Origin: Planctomycetaceae bacterium
GTDB taxonomy: Bacteria > Planctomycetota > Phycisphaerae > Phycisphaerales > SM1A02
Direction of reading: 5' to 3'
Assembly: GCA_027490145.1 (NCBI GenBank)
Contig: JAIXYQ010000006.1
Coordinates: forward strand, 248,001-312,000
Length of the DNA: 64,000 bases
How positions within the stretch are numbered: position 1 is the first letter of the stretch; each line of letters begins with the position of its first letter. The notes below the pieces were generated by a model. The model ran no database searches and had not been told where the DNA came from. It saw only the letters and a program-made list of their open reading frames with translations. A program made the translations under genes and the position numbers. Shown here one piece after another: positions 26,569 through 34,664 of this stretch.

Positions 26569-28746
26569 ATGAGGTTGACCCACGTCCGTGCCGCCGGCGC
26601 CGTCGCCGCGGCGCTCCTGTCCACCACGCTCGCCAACGCCCAGTGTCCGGGCGACCTTGACGCCAGCGGCGCGGTGGACGGCGCTGACTTGGCCGTGCTG
26701 CTCGGTGCGTGGGGGTGCAGCGGCTCGTGCCCCGGTGACCTGAGCAACGATGGGTTCGTCGACGGCACCGACCTGGGCCTGATGCTTGCCGCCTGGGGTG
26801 CCTGTCCGCCCTCCTCGCCCGCCGCGGAGGTGCCCCTTGCGGCGGTCTCGCTGGCGGCTTGGCCTTGGGCGAGCTGGGTCGACACCTTCAACTCCAACGG
26901 CAGCGTCGGCATCGCCATCGATCCGGCCCAGTTCCCCGACGCAGCGGGTCGCGCGGCACTGCTGTGGGTCATCGAGGATCGCTCTCCCGCGGAGTGGGCC
27001 GCGAACGCCGCACTCAGCGACGCCCGCCCCGCCGGGCCACAGTCGATCACCTGCCCATCCGGTTCACTTCAAGGGAATGTCATTTCCTTGAACGTGTCGG
27101 GACTGGTGGCCGGCAACGGCGACGCCCCCGCCCGCGGCTACGACCTGGTGGTCGACCTCGACCAGGACGGCACGCTGTCGCCCGGCGACCTCATCGACGG
27201 CCGCGACGGCGGCGCCGGGTTCTGGTGGACCAAGGACATCGCCGCGCTCGGACCGTACACCACGGCACAGATCGCCTCGTACGACGTCAACGACGCCGAC
27301 ATCATCGATTCGATGGAGCTCGAGCGCGTCTACTACCCGATCAACGCGCCGGGCCTGCGGCCGATCGTGGCGATCTCGCACGGCAACGGCCACAACTACG
27401 CCTGGTACGACTACCTCGGCAACCACCTCGCCAGCTGGGGCTTCGTGGTGATGAGCCACCAGAACGACACCGTTCCCGGGATCGCCTCGGCCACGGTGAC
27501 CACGGTCGAGCACACCGAGAGCTTCATCGACCAGCACGCCACGATGGGCGGCGGCGTGCTCGCAGGCAAGGTCGACGTCGACCGCATCGCCTGGATCGGC
27601 CACTCGCGCGGGGGCGAGAGCGTGACCTACGGGTACGACCGGCTCTTCGACGGGACCTTCACCTCGCCGTCCTACGGCCTCGCCGACATCAGGTGCGTGA
27701 TCGCGATCGCACCGACGGACTTCCTGGGCACGGCCAGCGCGAACCCGCACGCGGTCCCGTACATGCTGCTCTACGGGGCGGCCGACGGCGATGTGTGCGG
27801 CTGCCCCGACAGCGACATCGCCGACAGCTTCAACCTGTACGAGCGCGCGGCGGGCCTGCGCCACTCGACCTACGTGCACGGCGCGGACCATAACGACTTC
27901 AATTGCTGTGGGATCAACGACTTCGCCGGACCGACCGGCACCGCCATCGGCAGCACCGCGGCCCAGTCCGTGGCCAAGGCGTCGATCCTCGCCATGATCC
28001 GGCGGTCGATGTTCGACGACCGCGCCATGGAGGAGTTCCTCTGGCGCCAGAACGAGTCGCTGCGTGCGATCGGACAGTCCTCGACGATCACGGTCGTGCG
28101 CGAGTTCAAGCCGTCACCCTCCACGGGCTCGCCGATCGACGACTTCCAGGCGAACACCGCGACGACGGTGTCGACCAGCGGCGGCGCGGTCAATGCCACC
28201 GGCGTCACCAACCTGATCGAGGCCCTCGCGAACGACGCCAACACCACCTTCACCTGGGTCACCACCGACCCCTGGAACGGCTCGGTCCGCAACCGCACGA
28301 CCGACTCCTCGCGCGCCGGCGTCTTCGACTGGACCGCAGCGGGCTCGATCACCTGGAGCGTGCCGGCATCGCTGGCGGACTTCTCCAAGCCGCGCGCACT
28401 CTCCTTCCGCGCCGCGCAGGGCACACGGCATCCGAACACCACCGCAGCGTTGGGCGACCTTGACCTCACGGTGACGCTCACCGACACCAACGGCCTGGAG
28501 CGCTCGATCCGCATCGGCACGCTCGGTGGCGGCATCGAAGAGCCGTACCAGCGCTCCGGCTTCGGCACCGGTGCCGTGGGCTGGCAGGCGGAGTTCGAGA
28601 CCGTGCGCATCCTGCTCGGCGACCTGAAGTCAGGTGGCGGCACCTTCGACCTCTCGTCGGTCGCCACCGTGACGTTCCGCGTCGGCGGCGCCGACGGTTC
28701 GGCTCAGGGCCGCCTCCTGATCGACGATCTCATCCTTGAGAACTGA
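26569..28746 (+). CDS. Secreted alpha/beta hydrolase with N-terminal paired dockerin-like repeats
   Basis: 725 residues. A signal peptide (MRLTHVRAAGAVAAALLSTTLANA) is followed at once by two dockerin-like EF-hand repeats, CPGDLDASGAVDGADLAVLL and GDLSNDGFVDGTDLGLML, each with a calcium loop. An alpha/beta hydrolase follows: oxyanion HGNGHNYAW, nucleophile Ser346 in GHSRGGES, Asp406 in YGAADGD, and His441 in HGADHNDF. This resembles chlorophyllase/PET-hydrolase-like esterases. The last 200 residues form a beta-rich domain of unknown function ending in LLIDDLILEN. The dockerin pair is N-terminal, whereas such repeats usually close the protein, as in the gene at the right window edge. A small gene follows 3 bp downstream. 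Confidence 0.8.
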   Translation: MRLTHVRAAGAVAAALLSTTLANAQCPGDLDASGAVDGADLAVLLGAWGCSGSCPGDLSNDGFVDGTDLGLMLAAWGACPPSSPAAEVPLAAVSLAAWPWASWVDTFNSNGSVGIAIDPAQFPDAAGRAALLWVIEDRSPAEWAANAALSDARPAGPQSITCPSGSLQGNVISLNVSGLVAGNGDAPARGYDLVVDLDQDGTLSPGDLIDGRDGGAGFWWTKDIAALGPYTTAQIASYDVNDADIIDSMELERVYYPINAPGLRPIVAISHGNGHNYAWYDYLGNHLASWGFVVMSHQNDTVPGIASATVTTVEHTESFIDQHATMGGGVLAGKVDVDRIAWIGHSRGGESVTYGYDRLFDGTFTSPSYGLADIRCVIAIAPTDFLGTASANPHAVPYMLLYGAADGDVCGCPDSDIADSFNLYERAAGLRHSTYVHGADHNDFNCCGINDFAGPTGTAIGSTAAQSVAKASILAMIRRSMFDDRAMEEFLWRQNESLRAIGQSSTITVVREFKPSPSTGSPIDDFQANTATTVSTSGGAVNATGVTNLIEALANDANTTFTWVTTDPWNGSVRNRTTDSSRAGVFDWTAAGSITWSVPASLADFSKPRALSFRAAQGTRHPNTTAALGDLDLTVTLTDTNGLERSIRIGTLGGGIEEPYQRSGFGTGAVGWQAEFETVRILLGDLKSGGGTFDLSSVATVTFRVGGADGSAQGRLLIDDLILEN

Positions 28747-28749
28747 TCC

Positions 28750-29385
28750 ATGACCACCCTCCTCGCTGCGCTCGCCCTCGCGACCGTCCCTCCGTCGATC
28801 CCTGCACCGGCGCCTGAGCGCCCGGCTGCCACCCCGCCGACGCAGGCACCATCGGACCTTGCGGCCATTCCCGCCACGCCCGCGGCCCCGATCGCCATCG
28901 TCGCCGTGCAGCCCTTCACCATCGCGCAGCCGTACACGCACCGCTTCCGCAAGGACGGCAGCGAGTTCGCGACAGGTCATCTCATCGTGCTGCGCGCCGA
29001 GGCCGGCCTCGTGCAGCCCCGTCAGATTGCGGAGCCCGTGCTCTGCGTGGGTTCGCAGACCGCAGAGCGGCTCTGGAGCGATCCCGCGAAGGGGCTCATC
29101 GTGGCCATCGTGCCGGCCTGGACTGAGCGCACTGCAGACGGCACCGAACGGTCAGGCGACCCGGCCGCTGACCTCGTCTACTTCGCGACGCCGGAACTGC
29201 CCGAACGCGTGGATGCAGCGTGGATCGCCGCCGAGCGTGCGCGCGCCGAGGCCGCACTCGCCGGCGGGACGCTCCGCAAGGCGGCCTCGCGCAAGGTCGT
29301 GCGCCATGCCCGGCTCGATGCAGCCTCCCAGGATGCGCTGATCACCCGCGCCGCAGAGTTGCTGCCGGATCCGTCGATCCGATGA
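28750..29385 (+). CDS. Hypothetical secreted protein, 211 aa
   Basis: Not recognised. It begins with a short hydrophobic segment (MTTLLAALALATVPPSI) that could be a signal peptide, then a Pro/Ala/Thr-rich linker. The folded part has alternating hydrophobic strands (GHLIVLRAEAGLV, PVLCVGSQTAERLW, GLIVAIVPAW), and the end is a basic helix-rich region (RKAASRKVVRHARLD). The start is 3 bp after the stop of the dockerin-hydrolase, so the two are probably one operon and may act together outside the cytoplasm. Its stop abuts the folD stop from the other strand. Confidence 0.6.
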   Translation: MTTLLAALALATVPPSIPAPAPERPAATPPTQAPSDLAAIPATPAAPIAIVAVQPFTIAQPYTHRFRKDGSEFATGHLIVLRAEAGLVQPRQIAEPVLCVGSQTAERLWSDPAKGLIVAIVPAWTERTADGTERSGDPAADLVYFATPELPERVDAAWIAAERARAEAALAGGTLRKAASRKVVRHARLDAASQDALITRAAELLPDPSIR

Positions 29386-30228
29386 TCAACGCAGCGCGGC
29401 GTCAACCACGTTGCGCAGCAGCATCGCGACCGTCATCGGCCCAACCCCGCCGGGAACGGGGCTGAGCCAGCCCGCCACGCCGGCAACCGCCGGATCCACG
29501 TCACCGACGGTCATCGTGCGGCCATCGGGTTGCTTGACGCGGTTGATCCCGACGTCGACCACCACTGCACCTGGCTTGATCCACTCGGGCTTCACCAGGC
29601 CGGGCACTCCAGCGGCAGCGACCACCACATCCGCCTCACGGCACAGGGCCGCCAGCCCGTGCGTGAACTTGTTCGCACTCACGACCGTGGCTTCCGCACG
29701 CATCAGCAGCACCGCGATCGGCTTGCCGACGATGTTGCTGGCACCGACGACCACGGCCCGCGCACCGCGCAGGTCGATGCCGGTGTGCTCGATCATCTCC
29801 AACGTCGCCAGCGCCGTACATGGCACCAGGCTCCGACGCCCATAGACCACGTTGCCGATGTTGGCCGGGTTCACGCCCTCGACATCCTTCTCGGGAGCGA
29901 TGAGCGACTGGACCCGCTCGGCATCGACCGCCGGCGGCAGCGGCATGTGCACCATGATCGCCCGCACCGACTCATCGGTGTTCATGAGCAGCACGCGGCC
30001 GGCCACATCCTCGTAGCTCGCCTCGGACGGAAGCTCATGCAGGTGGTACTCGATGCCCACTTCGGCACACGTCTTGGCTTGGTTGTGGGCATAGAGCGCC
30101 GCCCCCTTGTCGGGGCTGGCCAGGACCGCGTCCAGCCGGACCGGGCGACCCGCACGAAGGATGCGATCGCGCAGGTCCGCCTTCACGCGGGCCGACAGGT
30201 CCTTGCCGTCGATGGGTCGAGCGCTCAT
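29386..30228 (-). CDS. folD: FolD-family methylenetetrahydrofolate dehydrogenase with altered active site
   Basis: Normally bifunctional: oxidises 5,10-methylene-THF to methenyl-THF and hydrolyses it to 10-formyl-THF. The 280-residue protein has the NADP-binding motif VVVGASNIVGKPIAVLL and the closing PVPGGVGPMTVAMLLRN. The substrate site differs from the family. The motif YxxxK reads YAHNQAK, placing Gln where the catalytic Lys stands. VQLPLP reads VHMPLP, with His for the conserved Gln. The Asp of KDVEGVNP is kept. Dehydrogenase activity may persist while cyclohydrolase activity may be reduced or lost. The start at 30228 is supported by a TAGATT hexamer 7 nt upstream. Confidence 0.88.
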   Translation of the reverse strand: MSARPIDGKDLSARVKADLRDRILRAGRPVRLDAVLASPDKGAALYAHNQAKTCAEVGIEYHLHELPSEASYEDVAGRVLLMNTDESVRAIMVHMPLPPAVDAERVQSLIAPEKDVEGVNPANIGNVVYGRRSLVPCTALATLEMIEHTGIDLRGARAVVVGASNIVGKPIAVLLMRAEATVVSANKFTHGLAALCREADVVVAAAGVPGLVKPEWIKPGAVVVDVGINRVKQPDGRTMTVGDVDPAVAGVAGWLSPVPGGVGPMTVAMLLRNVVDAALR

Positions 30229-30235
30229 GGACTGG

Positions 30236-30241
30236 AATCTA
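30236..30241 (-). promoter_or_regulatory. Candidate -10 hexamer, leaderless, for folD
   Basis: Minus-strand TAGATT ends 7 nt before the folD ATG at 30228; no ribosome site is visible between. Confidence 0.45.
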
Positions 30242-30280
30242 GCGACCCGCGCCGGGCATCGTCCGCGCACGCCCCCGTGC

Positions 30281-30286
30281 TAGGCT
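30281..30286 (+). promoter_or_regulatory. Candidate -10 hexamer for the TlpA-like gene
   Basis: TAGGCT ends 22 nt before the ATG at 30309. AAGGAG lies in the predicted leader 7 nt before the start. Confidence 0.35.
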
Positions 30287-30308
30287 GCACGTCCCAAGGA
30301 GCCACCGC

Positions 30309-31436
30309 ATGCTGACCACACTGCTTGCCTCGATCGCCTTGACCCTTCCCACCATGCCGATGATGCACGCGCAGGATGCCGCCAAGCCGGCCGCCAAGGC
30401 CGATGCCAAGCCTGAGCGCCTGGTGCCCGGCATGGCCGCACCGAAGCTCGAGGTGAAGGAGTTCATCAAGGGCACCGCGATCGACGGCTTCAAGGCGGGA
30501 CAGGTGTACGTCGTCGAGTTCTGGGCAACGTGGTGCGGACCATGCATCCGCGCCTTCCCGCACCTGTCCGAACTCCAGAAGCAGTACGGCGACAAGGTGA
30601 CCATCATCGGCGTCAACATCTGGGAACGCCCGTACGACGACGGTACGCTCGCCAAGGTCAAGGACACCGTCACGAAGCAGGGCGACAAGATGGCCTACAC
30701 CGTCGCCTACGACGGCCCCGATGCAAAGACCGACAAGGCCTGGATGGCAGCCTCGGGCCGCAACGGCATCCCCAGCGCCTTCATCGTCGACCAGAAGGGC
30801 ATGGTGGCCTGGATGGGCCACCCGATGCAGATGGACCCCGTCCTCGCCAAGGTCGTCGCGGGTGAGTGGAACCCCGGCGAGGCCAAGAAGCTCGCCGATG
30901 CCGAGGCGAAGGAAGCGGAGACCGCACGCGCCCTTCAGAAGGCCTCGCGCGACCTCCTCAAGGCACGCGTGGCCGCGCGCGAGTCGGGCGATTGGTCGGA
31001 ATGGTCCAAGACCATCGACGGCCTGATCGAATCGACGAAGGGCTCGCCGAGCCAGATGCAGTTCCGCATGATGAAGTTCCAGACGCTCATCGGCGAAGCC
31101 AACATGCCCGAGAAGGGTTATGCGCTCGGCGAGGAGCTCATCACCGAAGGCAAGGACGACGCCCAGTTGCTCAACGCGATGGCGTGGTTCGCGGTGCAGG
31201 ACGACTCGGTCATGAAGCGCAACCTCGACTTCTGCCTGAAGGCCGCCCAGGCCGCCAACGACGCCGACAAGGGCCAGGACGGTGCGATCCTCGACACGCT
31301 CGCCCGCGTGCATTGGGAGCGCGGCGAGAACGCCAAGGCGATCGAACTCCAGGAGAAGGCCGTGAGCCTGTCCAAGGACACCCCGATGGCCAAGGAAATG
31401 CAGGAAACGCTCGAGACCTACAAGAAGGGCAAGTGA
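30309..31436 (+). CDS. Secreted TlpA/thioredoxin-like protein with C-terminal helical repeats
   Basis: 375 residues. A short signal peptide (MLTTLLASIALTLPTMPMMHA) leads into a redoxin domain with active site WCGPC (Cys76, Cys79) in FWATWCGPCIRAFPHL and the cis-Pro region GIPSAFIVDQKG. This fits periplasmic disulfide reductases of the TlpA/ResA family. The last 190 residues are helical and resemble TPR repeats (AKKLADAEAKEAET, LDTLARVHWERGENAKAIELQEKAV), which would bind partners. Planctomycete genomes often carry such fused redoxins. The gene stands alone, is divergent from folD and convergent with the Gfo/Idh gene. Confidence 0.85.
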   Translation: MLTTLLASIALTLPTMPMMHAQDAAKPAAKADAKPERLVPGMAAPKLEVKEFIKGTAIDGFKAGQVYVVEFWATWCGPCIRAFPHLSELQKQYGDKVTIIGVNIWERPYDDGTLAKVKDTVTKQGDKMAYTVAYDGPDAKTDKAWMAASGRNGIPSAFIVDQKGMVAWMGHPMQMDPVLAKVVAGEWNPGEAKKLADAEAKEAETARALQKASRDLLKARVAARESGDWSEWSKTIDGLIESTKGSPSQMQFRMMKFQTLIGEANMPEKGYALGEELITEGKDDAQLLNAMAWFAVQDDSVMKRNLDFCLKAAQAANDADKGQDGAILDTLARVHWERGENAKAIELQEKAVSLSKDTPMAKEMQETLETYKKGK

Positions 31437-31480
31437 TCCGGATCGGGCCTGCGCCCGGTCCGCCCACCGAGCACGCTGGC

Positions 31481-31505
31481 GAAGCCCGGCCTCGCGCCGG
31501 GCTTC
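31481..31505. terminator. Possible bidirectional terminator hairpin
   Basis: Perfect 10-bp stem GAAGCCCGGC/GCCGGGCTTC with loop CTCGC, between two convergent genes. Neither side has a proper T-tract (GTTGC on the plus side), so it is a weak intrinsic terminator or an mRNA 3'-end stabiliser. Confidence 0.5.
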
Positions 31506-31568
31506 GTTGCATCACCGGGATTGTGGCGGGCGAAGGGCCACAATCACGCGACCGTGCCGCGACGGGCC

Positions 31569-32645
31569 TCAGGCCTCGACCTCGACTTCACGGTCTTCGG
31601 CGGCACTGCGGTAGATCGCCTCGACGAGCGACTGGACGCGACGGCCGGCAGCGGCATCCGCGTGGGGCTTCGACCGCCCCTCCACCGCATCGATGAACTG
31701 CCGGTACTGCTCGTCCCACATCTGGCGCTCGGGATCCTCGGCGACGAAGTGGGGCTTCAGGTCCACGAGGTGGCCCTCTTCCTCCGTCGCGATCGTGACC
31801 TCCTTGCCGAACACCTGGAAGGCCGCACCAGCCTTGGATCCGATCACGCACACGCCGTCCTTCATGTGGCCGTCGGGCAGGTTCGCGGCCCAAGTCACAT
31901 TCATCTCGATCGTCAGGCCACCTTCGCATCGCACGAGCGCCATGGCACTGTCCTCGACGTCGCAGACCCCATCGAACTTCGGCGGCCCCGCCCACATCCA
32001 GGTGTAGGTGTAGCCCCGCATCGCCGCCCCGAGGCCGCTCATGGTTGCACCGCTGGCCCGGACGGGGCGCGGCGAACCCGCCAGCCAGAGCGACAGGTCG
32101 AGCATGTGGACGCCCAGGTCGATCAGCGGACCACCGCCGGACCGTGCCTTGGTGGTGAACCACCCTCCAAGGCCCGGGATTCCGCGACGTCGATAGAGCG
32201 CGCACTTGATGTGCTGGATCGCGCCGAAACGCCCCGCATCGATGAAGGACTTCACGCACCGTGCGGCCGGGCTTCCGCGGCAGACGAAACCGATCTGGAG
32301 CGTGGTCCGCGCGCGGGCGGCGGCGGCCGCGATCTCGTCGCATTGCGCCACGTCCATGGCCATGGGCTTCTCGAGCAGCACGTGCTTGCCGGCGGCCAGC
32401 GCCTTCATGGCACAGGGATGGTGCTGGTCGTTGGGAACGCAGACCGCCACGGCGACGACGTCCTTGATGGCGAGCAGGTCGTCGATGCTCGCACACGCTC
32501 TCGCGCCGTGTGCCTGGGCGAACTGCTGCGCCCGCTCGGGCTTGATGTCCCAGACCGCCACGATGGGAAGGCCGGCGCGCGTTGCCGCCAGCGCATGCAC
32601 ACCGCCGATCCCGCCGCAGCCGATGATGCCGATGCCGAAGGCCAT
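31569..32645 (-). CDS. Gfo/Idh/MocA-family oxidoreductase
   Basis: NAD(P)-dependent dehydrogenase acting on sugars or inositols. The 358-residue protein starts with the Rossmann motif GIGIIGCGGIGG. The signature Lys is in LLEKPMAMD, and the C-terminal substrate domain includes GGGPLIDLGVHMLDLSLWL, whose HxxD pattern matches the catalytic His of the family. AAGGAG lies 6 nt before the ATG at 32645. Planctomycetes carry many such paralogues and the substrate cannot be read. It is divergent from the D-amino-acid dehydrogenase-like gene with a 52-bp gap. Confidence 0.88.
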   Translation of the reverse strand: MAFGIGIIGCGGIGGVHALAATRAGLPIVAVWDIKPERAQQFAQAHGARACASIDDLLAIKDVVAVAVCVPNDQHHPCAMKALAAGKHVLLEKPMAMDVAQCDEIAAAAARARTTLQIGFVCRGSPAARCVKSFIDAGRFGAIQHIKCALYRRRGIPGLGGWFTTKARSGGGPLIDLGVHMLDLSLWLAGSPRPVRASGATMSGLGAAMRGYTYTWMWAGPPKFDGVCDVEDSAMALVRCEGGLTIEMNVTWAANLPDGHMKDGVCVIGSKAGAAFQVFGKEVTIATEEEGHLVDLKPHFVAEDPERQMWDEQYRQFIDAVEGRSKPHADAAAGRRVQSLVEAIYRSAAEDREVEVEA

Positions 32646-32682
32646 GGTCGCTCCTTGCACGCTCCGTGAGGTGGAGCGGTCC

Positions 32683-32688
32683 TAGAAT
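32683..32688 (+). promoter_or_regulatory. Candidate -10 hexamer, leaderless, for the FAD dehydrogenase
   Basis: TAGAAT ends 9 nt before the ATG at 32698. TTGCAC at 32655-32660 is too far (22 bp) to be a good -35. Confidence 0.45.
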
Positions 32689-32697
32689 AGCCCGACC

Positions 32698-33972
32698 ATG
32701 AGCAAGCAGCCCATCGTGATCGTCGGAGGCGGCATCGTCGGCCTCTCGACCGCCTACGAACTCACTGAACGCGGCCACGACGTCGTCGTCCTCGATCGCG
32801 AGATGATCCATGACAGCGCGTCGTGCGGCAACGCAGGCATGCTCTCGATCGGCCATCCCCCGCTCACGCGTCCCGGTGTGAGCGTGCGCGGACTGAAGTG
32901 GATGCTCGATCCCACAAGCCCGCTCTACATCCGGCCGCGGCTCGATCCGGGCCTGATCTCGTGGCTCTGGACCTTCCACCAGCACTGCAACCAGGGGCAT
33001 CTCAACCGCTGCATGGTCACGCTCTGCCAGATGGGCTGGCGTTCGCTCGATCGATTCGAGCGGACCATCGACGCCGAAGGCATCGACTGTGGCTACCGCC
33101 GGACCGGCTGGCTCGACGTGGTCCTGCACGAGGAGAACATGGATGCCGCCGAGGCGGAAGCCGCCATGCTGGCGCCGCACGGATTCACGCATGAGCGGCT
33201 CGACGGCACGGCACTGCGGGCGATGAGCCCCTGCTTCACCGACGAAGTTGCAGGTGCCGTCCTGCACACGGACAGTGCGAACATCGATCCCCGCGCGTAC
33301 ACCAAGGGCTTGGCGCGTGCACTCGAGCGTCGTGGTGCGCGCATCCTGACGGGTCCGTCGTGGGATGCGACCGGCCTCGAGCGCGACGGGACCGGCCGCG
33401 TGACCGGCGTGGTCTGCGCCAACGGCACCGTGGTGGGTGGTGGAACCGTGGTCCTCGCCGCGGGGGTCTGGAGCCGTGGTCTGGCGGGCGATGTCGGACT
33501 GGACCTGCCGATGCAAGGAGCGCGCGGCTATCACGTGCAGCTCGATGGCATGCCCGGCGTCCCGGCCACCGCCTGCGTCCTTCACGAGACCTTCATCGCG
33601 GTCACGCCCATGGGTGGCCGCCTGCGCCTGGCCGGAACGCTCGAAATCAGCCCGCTCGATGCGCCGCCGATGCCTCGGCGACTCGCGATGCTGGCGGATG
33701 GCGCGCGGGCGTACCTGCGGGGCATCGATGAGGCGCGCGCCAGCGAGCACTGGTCGGGCTGGCGCCCCTGCCTGGCCGACGGCATGCCGGCCATCGGCTG
33801 GGTTCCCGGCGTCGAGGGCCTGATGCTGGCCACGGGCCACGCCATGTTGGGCATGACGCTCGGTCCCGTGACGGGCGAACTCGTGGCCGACCTGATCGAT
33901 GAACGCCGGCCGTCGATCGACCTCTCCATGGTCGACCCGGCTCGCCTGGCGGCTGCCGTGGCGGGATCCTGA
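32698..33972 (+). CDS. FAD-dependent D-amino-acid dehydrogenase-like oxidoreductase
   Basis: DAO-family flavoprotein of 424 residues. FAD binding is shown by VIVGGGIVGLSTAYELTERG followed by VVLDRE, and by the C-terminal GWRPCLADGMPAIGWVPGVEGLMLATGHAMLGMTLGPVTG typical of DadA. Members oxidise D-amino acids (DadA) or related imino acids and pass electrons to quinones. No racemase gene is adjacent, so the substrate is uncertain. The next gene starts 17 bp after the stop with its own -10-like hexamer overlapping the gap. Confidence 0.8.
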   Translation: MSKQPIVIVGGGIVGLSTAYELTERGHDVVVLDREMIHDSASCGNAGMLSIGHPPLTRPGVSVRGLKWMLDPTSPLYIRPRLDPGLISWLWTFHQHCNQGHLNRCMVTLCQMGWRSLDRFERTIDAEGIDCGYRRTGWLDVVLHEENMDAAEAEAAMLAPHGFTHERLDGTALRAMSPCFTDEVAGAVLHTDSANIDPRAYTKGLARALERRGARILTGPSWDATGLERDGTGRVTGVVCANGTVVGGGTVVLAAGVWSRGLAGDVGLDLPMQGARGYHVQLDGMPGVPATACVLHETFIAVTPMGGRLRLAGTLEISPLDAPPMPRRLAMLADGARAYLRGIDEARASEHWSGWRPCLADGMPAIGWVPGVEGLMLATGHAMLGMTLGPVTGELVADLIDERRPSIDLSMVDPARLAAAVAGS

Positions 33973-33976
33973 TCGC

Positions 33977-33982
33977 TACGAT
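33977..33982 (+). promoter_or_regulatory. Candidate -10 hexamer, leaderless, for the coiled-coil lipoprotein gene
   Basis: TACGAT ends 7 nt before the ATG at 33990, just after the stop codon of the preceding gene. It could give the lipoprotein-sulfatase pair independent expression. Confidence 0.4.
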
Positions 33983-33989
33983 TCCCGGC

Positions 33990-34664
33990 ATGCGCCGCCT
34001 TCCCGCTGCACTCGTCGTCGCCTGCCTGGCCGTGTTGCCCGCATGCACCCATGAACTCGAGGCCCGCAACCGCGAGCTCGTGACCGAGGTGGATGCCCTG
34101 CGCGGCGAGAACTCCGAGTCGCGCCGTTCGATCGAGCGCATGACCGCTCAGCTGGCCGAGCGCGACAAGGCGCTCACCGAGGCCAACCGTACCGTCACCG
34201 AAGCCCGCGCCGCCGCCGAGGAGTCCAAGGCCATCGCGGTGAAGGCGCAGGGCGACGCCGAAGAGGCCAAGCGCGCCGCCGCCGATGCGGATCGCCGCGC
34301 AGCGACCGCCGTCGCCGATGCCAATGCCGCGAAGGACCAGCGTGACGCCGCCCTCAAGCGCGTCGATGAAGTCACTGGCGAGCTGTCGAAGGCCAAGAGC
34401 GCAAGCGACACGGTGGTTGCCGAGCGGACCAAGCTCGACGCCGACCTCGATCAGGCACGCAAGGACGCCGTCGCCGCGCGCGAGCAGCGCGACCGAGCGA
34501 CCTTCGAGCGTGACGAGGCCATCAAGGTCGCCGACGGAATGAAGTCCGCGGAGCAGCCGGAGGCCGAAGGCGGGACGGCGATCATCGCGGTCGTCGGTGC
34601 GGTCATCGGAGCGGTCGCCGTGCTGCTCTTCACCTCGGCCCGCAAGGCCCTCGCAGGCGGCTGA
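33990..34664 (+). CDS. Coiled-coil lipoprotein with C-terminal membrane segment
   Basis: 224 residues. It has a lipoprotein signal peptide (MRRLPAALVVACLAVLPAC, lipobox LPAC), then about 150 residues of heptad-rich Ala/Glu/Lys/Arg coiled coil. It ends with a hydrophobic segment (GTAIIAVVGAVIGAVAVLLF) and a basic tail. It could span the periplasm with one end lipidated and the other in a membrane, or be an intramembrane-anchored spacer. Function unknown. The stop overlaps the sulfatase-like start by one base (TGATG), so the two are likely co-translated. Confidence 0.7.
   Translation: MRRLPAALVVACLAVLPACTHELEARNRELVTEVDALRGENSESRRSIERMTAQLAERDKALTEANRTVTEARAAAEESKAIAVKAQGDAEEAKRAAADADRRAATAVADANAAKDQRDAALKRVDEVTGELSKAKSASDTVVAERTKLDADLDQARKDAVAAREQRDRATFERDEAIKVADGMKSAEQPEAEGGTAIIAVVGAVIGAVAVLLFTSARKALAGG

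Noticed and set aside
31588-33840. A 750-aa minus-strand open frame across the Gfo/Idh and D-amino-acid dehydrogenase genes
   Set aside because: It is a GC-rich shadow frame, Arg/His/Ala-rich and without domain motifs, and both true genes are well supported.
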